NCBI RefSeq assembly: GCF_025642785.1
Contig: NZ_JANZKU010000022.1
Coordinates: 17,553-81,552, forward strand
Source of the DNA: Pseudomonas sp. RIT-PI-AD
GTDB taxonomy: Bacteria; Pseudomonadota; Gammaproteobacteria; Pseudomonadales; Pseudomonadaceae
Length of the DNA stretch: 64,000 nt
Reading direction: 5' to 3'
Part shown: positions 60,606-64,000 of the stretch, piece by piece
How positions within the stretch are numbered: the first letter of the stretch is position 1
How the letters are laid out: every line of letters begins with the position of its first letter
The notes under the pieces: generated by a model
What the model was told of the DNA's origin: nothing
The model's database searches: none
Seen by the model: the letters and a program-made list of their open reading frames with translations, nothing else
Translations under genes and position numbers: made by a program

Positions 60606-61343
60606 ATGCGCCATTGTCTCGCCCTGCTGCTGTGCAGCGCCGTCCTCGCCGGTTGCGCCAGCGCGCCCCAGGACCCCAGTGGAATCTGGATCAACCAGGC
60701 CGCCATAGAAGCGGCGGGTTCGAGCGGCAAGCTGCGCGAATCGCTGTTGGCCTATGGCCCGAACCTGGAATGGCGCCTCGACCTGCCCGCGGGCCGCGCC
60801 GACTCCAGCAACGGCTTCGAGCTGGACGAGGGTCGCCTGGTCGCCGAGCCGGCGAAGAATCATTGGCACGTGGACTATTACGGCGACTACCGCGAGAACC
60901 TGCGGCTGGATGGCGATCAACTGATCCAGGACGCCAGCGCCAACCTTCCCGAACAGCGCTTTTCCCGTCCCGCCAAACCCGCGGCCGCCGGCGCACCGCC
61001 CGGCAGCAGCTTCGAGCAGGCGCTGTACGGCGCCTACCTCGGCGGCACCTGGAAAATCCGCAGCGGCCCCGGCGAAGGCGGCCTGGTGCTGTTCCACCCC
61101 GACGGCAGCCTCGCCGGCCTGCCCGGCGCCGATCGCTATGCCCTGTGCCTCGCGGGCGATTGCGCGGCGATGAGCGGCGAATACGACAGCCTGTGGCTGC
61201 AGCAGGGTGCGCAAGGCGCGCCCTGGATGTTCACCCGTGACGGCGGCACGCTGGAAATCTTCGAGCCGATCAACCGTGCCAGCCACGACGAGATGCCCGA
61301 ATACACCCCTGGGCCGCGCCGCTGGCTGCTCGAACGGGAGTGA
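60606..61343 (+). CDS. Lipoprotein of unknown function
   Basis: 245 residues from ATG 60606 (an in-frame ATG lies three codons earlier). The signal peptide MRHCLALLLCSAVLAGC has a standard lipobox LAGC, so Cys17 should be lipidated. The mature part contains two similar blocks: NHWHVDYYGDYRENLRLDGDQLIQDAS and GTWKIRSGPGEGGLVLFHPDGSLAGLPG, a beta-rich pattern like small META/copper-resistance-type barrels, although no family is certain. Position after ridA is conserved in style only. Function unknown. Confidence 0.8.
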   Translation: MRHCLALLLCSAVLAGCASAPQDPSGIWINQAAIEAAGSSGKLRESLLAYGPNLEWRLDLPAGRADSSNGFELDEGRLVAEPAKNHWHVDYYGDYRENLRLDGDQLIQDASANLPEQRFSRPAKPAAAGAPPGSSFEQALYGAYLGGTWKIRSGPGEGGLVLFHPDGSLAGLPGADRYALCLAGDCAAMSGEYDSLWLQQGAQGAPWMFTRDGGTLEIFEPINRASHDEMPEYTPGPRRWLLERE

Positions 61344-61379
61344 CGCGCCCTTCCCTCGCCGACGCCCCCCGCACGAACG

Positions 61380-62234
61380 TCAGTCCTCCGTCAGGACCGC
61401 TTCGTAGCCTTCCCGATAGCTCGGGTAGCGCGGGCGCCAGCCGAGCGCCCGCGCCCGCGCGTTGGAACAGCGCTTGCTGCCGGAACGGCGCACCGCCGAC
61501 TCGTCGGACCACCGGGTGATGCCCAGCCGCTCCCGTAACCAGCCGACCACTTCATGGAGCGGCGCCGGCTCGTCGTCGACGCCCAGGTAACAGTCCGCCA
61601 GGGGCACGCCGCGCGCGTCGGCCTGGAGCAGGAACGCCAACAGGCCGGCCGCATCCTCGACGTGGATGCGGTTGCCGTACAGCGGCGGCTCGCTGACCAC
61701 CCGATAGCCTTCGCGCACCTGGCGCAGTAGCCACTCGCGGCCGGGACCATAGATGCCGCTCAGGCGCAGCAGGCTGGCCGGGAACCCCGCATCCAGGGCG
61801 AGACGCTCGGCCTCGCGCATGATCCGCCCGCTGTAGCGCGAGGCCTCGGCGGGGGAGTCTTCGTCGACCCACTCGCCGTCCTCCTGGCCATAGACACCGC
61901 TGCTGGAGACGAAGATCAGCCGCTTCGGCCGCTGCCCATGCCGACGCAACCAGTCCAGGGTATGCCTCAGCCCGTCTATATAGGCAGCGCGATAGCCCGC
62001 TTCGTCATGCTCGGTGGCGGCGGCGCAATACACCAGGTAATCCAGCGGGCCGCTCGGCCACGCGGGTGGGCAGTCATCGCCCCGCAAATCGCCGGCGACC
62101 GGCAGCACGCCGGCCGGCAGACGCGCGGTATCCCGGCGCAGGCCGTATACCGTCCAGCCCTCGGCGAGCAGGCGCCGGGCGAGGCGACCGCCGACGTCGC
62201 CGCAGCCGGCTATTAATAGGGACGCTGTGCTCAT
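61380..62234 (-). CDS. NAD-dependent epimerase/dehydratase family protein, YeeZ-like
   Basis: 284 residues of the extended short-chain dehydrogenase fold. The dinucleotide motif is LLIAGCGDVGGRLARRLLAEG (GxGxxG), followed by RLIFVSSSGVYGQEDGEWVDEDS with the SSGVYG of the family and an SxxYxxK-like site disrupted (the motif reads S-R-Y-S-G-R, so Arg replaces the lysine). This is the YeeZ branch, whose substrate is unknown. The catalytic Lys change suggests binding rather than classic epimerase chemistry. Divergent from exbB. Confidence 0.88.
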   Translation of the reverse strand: MSTASLLIAGCGDVGGRLARRLLAEGWTVYGLRRDTARLPAGVLPVAGDLRGDDCPPAWPSGPLDYLVYCAAATEHDEAGYRAAYIDGLRHTLDWLRRHGQRPKRLIFVSSSGVYGQEDGEWVDEDSPAEASRYSGRIMREAERLALDAGFPASLLRLSGIYGPGREWLLRQVREGYRVVSEPPLYGNRIHVEDAAGLLAFLLQADARGVPLADCYLGVDDEPAPLHEVVGWLRERLGITRWSDESAVRRSGSKRCSNARARALGWRPRYPSYREGYEAVLTED

Positions 62235-62332
62235 TGGAGAACTCCCCGGCTAAAACGCCAGCATGGCAGGTCGGAAGCGCGCAAAACAGCAGGTTTGGCG
62301 GCGGATTGAGGCCTAAAAGTTATATTATCACT

Positions 62333-62360
62333 TTTACAAACAAGAATTACTTGCAATAAT
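62333..62360 (+). promoter_or_regulatory. exbB-exbD-tonB promoter region
   Basis: In an AT-rich tract (about 62318-62365) TTTACA (62333-62338), a 16-base spacer and AATAAT (62355-62360) form a plausible promoter. Iron-dependent Fur control of this operon is general in Pseudomonas, but I cannot identify a convincing Fur box by eye. Confidence 0.45.
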
Positions 62361-62439
62361 AACAGCCCTTCGCACCGCCGCCCTTTTCGCAATCGCCGCG
62401 GTGGACAACCGCCTTTTCCCACTCTCAGGTCCGGCCAGC

Positions 62440-63417
62440 ATGAACTCTCTCGCCTCACGCGCCCAGCCAACGTTCCGTTCCATTCCTGCCCGTGCCTTGC
62501 GCACCCTCGCGGTCCTGCTGATCGGCCTGCTGCTGCCGGCCGGCGCCTTCGCCGAGGAGCCCACGCCCGCCGCCACGCCCGAGGCCAGCGTGCAGCCCGC
62601 GCCGGCGGTCGACAGCGCCACCCCGGCGCCCGCCACTCAGACGGAAGCAACGGCCGCGAATGCCGGTCCGGAGCAGATGTCCATCAGCACCGACGCCAAC
62701 GACCAGCCCGGTCTGGCCCACGACCTGTCGCCCTGGGGCATGTACCAGAACGCCGACGTGGTGGTGAAGACCGTGATGATCGGCCTGGCCCTCGCCTCGA
62801 TCCTCACCTGGACCGTCTGGTTCGCCAAGGGCATCGAGCTGATCGGCGCCAAGCGCCGCCTGCGCAAGGAGCTGCTGGCGCTGAAATCGGCGCGTTCGCT
62901 GAGCGAAGCCGGCGAAAAAGCCACCCGCGCCGGCAGCCTGTCGCGATTGCTGGTGCACGACGCCCTGGAAGAAGTGAAGCTCTCGGCCAACGCCCGCGAG
63001 CGCGAAGGCATCAAGGAGCGCGTCAGCTTCCGCCTGGAGCGCCTGGTGGCGGCCAGCGGCCGGCGCATGAGCCAGGGCACCGGCGTCCTCGCCACCATCG
63101 GCTCCACCGCGCCCTTCGTCGGCCTGTTCGGCACCGTCTGGGGAATCATGAACGCCTTCATCGGCATCGCCAAATCCCAGACCACCAACCTCGCGGTCGT
63201 GGCCCCGGGGATCGCCGAAGCGCTGCTGGCCACCGCCCTGGGCCTGGTCGCGGCGATCCCGGCGGTGGTGATCTACAACGTTTTCGCCCGCTCCATCGCC
63301 GGCTACAAGGCCCAGGTGGCGGACGCCTCGGCGCAGGTCCTGCTGCTGGTCAGCCGCGATCTCGACCACCTGCCGGTCGATCGCACTCAGCAACCGCACA
63401 TGGTGAAAGTGGGCTAA
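62440..63417 (+). CDS. exbB: TonB-system proton channel ExbB
   Basis: 325 residues from ATG 62440; a GTG frame starts 13 codons earlier. After a signal-like hydrophobic stretch (about 20-39) comes a long Pro/Ala/Thr-rich periplasmic segment, the extended N-terminus typical of pseudomonad ExbB. The core has three membrane segments, with the conserved TGVLATIGSTAPFVGLFGTVWGIMNAF and AVVAPGIAEALLATALGLVAAIPAVVIYN regions. ExbB with ExbD uses the proton gradient to energise TonB. It is followed by exbD after 3 bases. Confidence 0.94.
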   Translation: MNSLASRAQPTFRSIPARALRTLAVLLIGLLLPAGAFAEEPTPAATPEASVQPAPAVDSATPAPATQTEATAANAGPEQMSISTDANDQPGLAHDLSPWGMYQNADVVVKTVMIGLALASILTWTVWFAKGIELIGAKRRLRKELLALKSARSLSEAGEKATRAGSLSRLLVHDALEEVKLSANAREREGIKERVSFRLERLVAASGRRMSQGTGVLATIGSTAPFVGLFGTVWGIMNAFIGIAKSQTTNLAVVAPGIAEALLATALGLVAAIPAVVIYNVFARSIAGYKAQVADASAQVLLLVSRDLDHLPVDRTQQPHMVKVG

Positions 63418-63420
63418 CTC

Positions 63421-63839
<419 letters not shown>

Positions 63840-63843
<4 letters not shown>

Positions 63844-64000
63844 ATCCAGGCATGCGTAAGGCCCTGCGCTGGGGCGGCAGCCTGGTGCTCATCCTCGGCC
63901 TGCACCTCGCCCTGGCCTATTGGGCGATGTTCTGGCATGCCGAGGCGCCGCCCATCGAATTGCCGCCGGCGGCGATGATGATCGAGCTGGAGCCCCTGCC
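63840..64000 (+). CDS. tonB: TonB energy transducer, 5' part only
   Basis: The ATG at 63840 overlaps the exbD stop, and a second ATG lies at 63852. The visible part has one membrane segment (SLVLILGLHLALAYWAMFW, including the typical His-containing anchor) and the beginning of the proline-rich linker (APPIELPPAAMMIELEPLP), as in TonB. The gene is cut by the window end. Order exbB-exbD-tonB, as in P. putida-type pseudomonads. Confidence 0.9.

Noticed and set aside
62318..62365. Possible Fur box before exbB
   Set aside because: AT-rich and in the right place, but no 19-base window matches the Fur consensus well enough to call by eye.

Overview
The window reads as chromosomal core DNA of a high-GC gammaproteobacterium of the Pseudomonas aeruginosa/putida lineage. 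The evidence is the set and order of recognisable genes: oscA-sbp-cysTWA, cycB-pauR-dadX-ridA-dadA, dadR, kauB, rpmBG, radC-coaBC-dut-algC-argB, pyrE/crc, rph/yicC-gmk-rpoZ-spoT and exbB-exbD-tonB. G+C is high throughout and starts are often GTG or TTG with clear Shine-Dalgarno sequences. I found no rRNA, tRNA, CRISPR array, insertion sequence, integrase or phage gene. The order exbB-exbD-tonB, and the lack of a gabT-type aminotransferase beside kauB, differ from my recollection of P. aeruginosa PAO1, so I do not assign a species.

1-9.9 kb is accessory metabolism and regulation. It holds a secreted M14 zinc carboxypeptidase, a PAS-GGDEF diguanylate cyclase, a DUF2955/HlyD efflux pair divergent from a LysR regulator, a tiny exported protein, a tautomerase divergent from a second LysR regulator, and the phospholipid desaturase DesA. 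10-14.5 kb is the sulfur-starvation cluster oscA-sbp-cysT-cysW-cysA, with a hairpin-rich spacer between the binding-protein gene and the permease genes. 14.5-28.1 kb is mixed. It holds a large GT-C-like membrane protein, an exported protein of unknown function, an Mpo1/DUF962 protein, a chemoreceptor with a C-terminal sensor, an AraC regulator divergent from a second desaturase, an MFS transporter with a coupled half-size DMT-like protein, a LysR regulator, a degenerate-receiver HDOD protein and a CoA-transferase family protein.

28.2-43.6 kb is organised around D-alanine and polyamine catabolism. DadA, a RidA protein and DadX interconvert and deaminate alanine. DadR (Lrp family) lies beyond an intervening ydbH-ynbE-ydbL operon that belongs to outer-membrane lipid homeostasis. 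PauR, a PauB-type FAD oxidase and the aldehyde dehydrogenase KauB belong to polyamine breakdown. Three intergenic sites of the form TGTT-N10-(A/G)ACA lie in front of pauR, the oxidase gene and kauB/cupin, and are proposed here as the shared operator.

43.7-64 kb is housekeeping: ribosomal proteins L28/L33, a peptide-binding protein, DNA-repair associated RadC, CoA and pyrimidine biosynthesis, dUTPase, AlgC (in a long membrane-anchored form), ArgB, the catabolite-repression protein Crc, RNase PH, YicC, guanylate kinase, RNA polymerase omega, SpoT, RidA, a lipoprotein, a YeeZ-like epimerase, and ExbB-ExbD-TonB, with tonB cut by the window end.

I did not find a convincing wholly new multi-gene system. 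The best leads are regulatory architecture (operator-like repeats, alternative leader hairpins) and odd domain arrangements (pseudo-receiver HDOD protein, long AlgC, reversed chemoreceptor).
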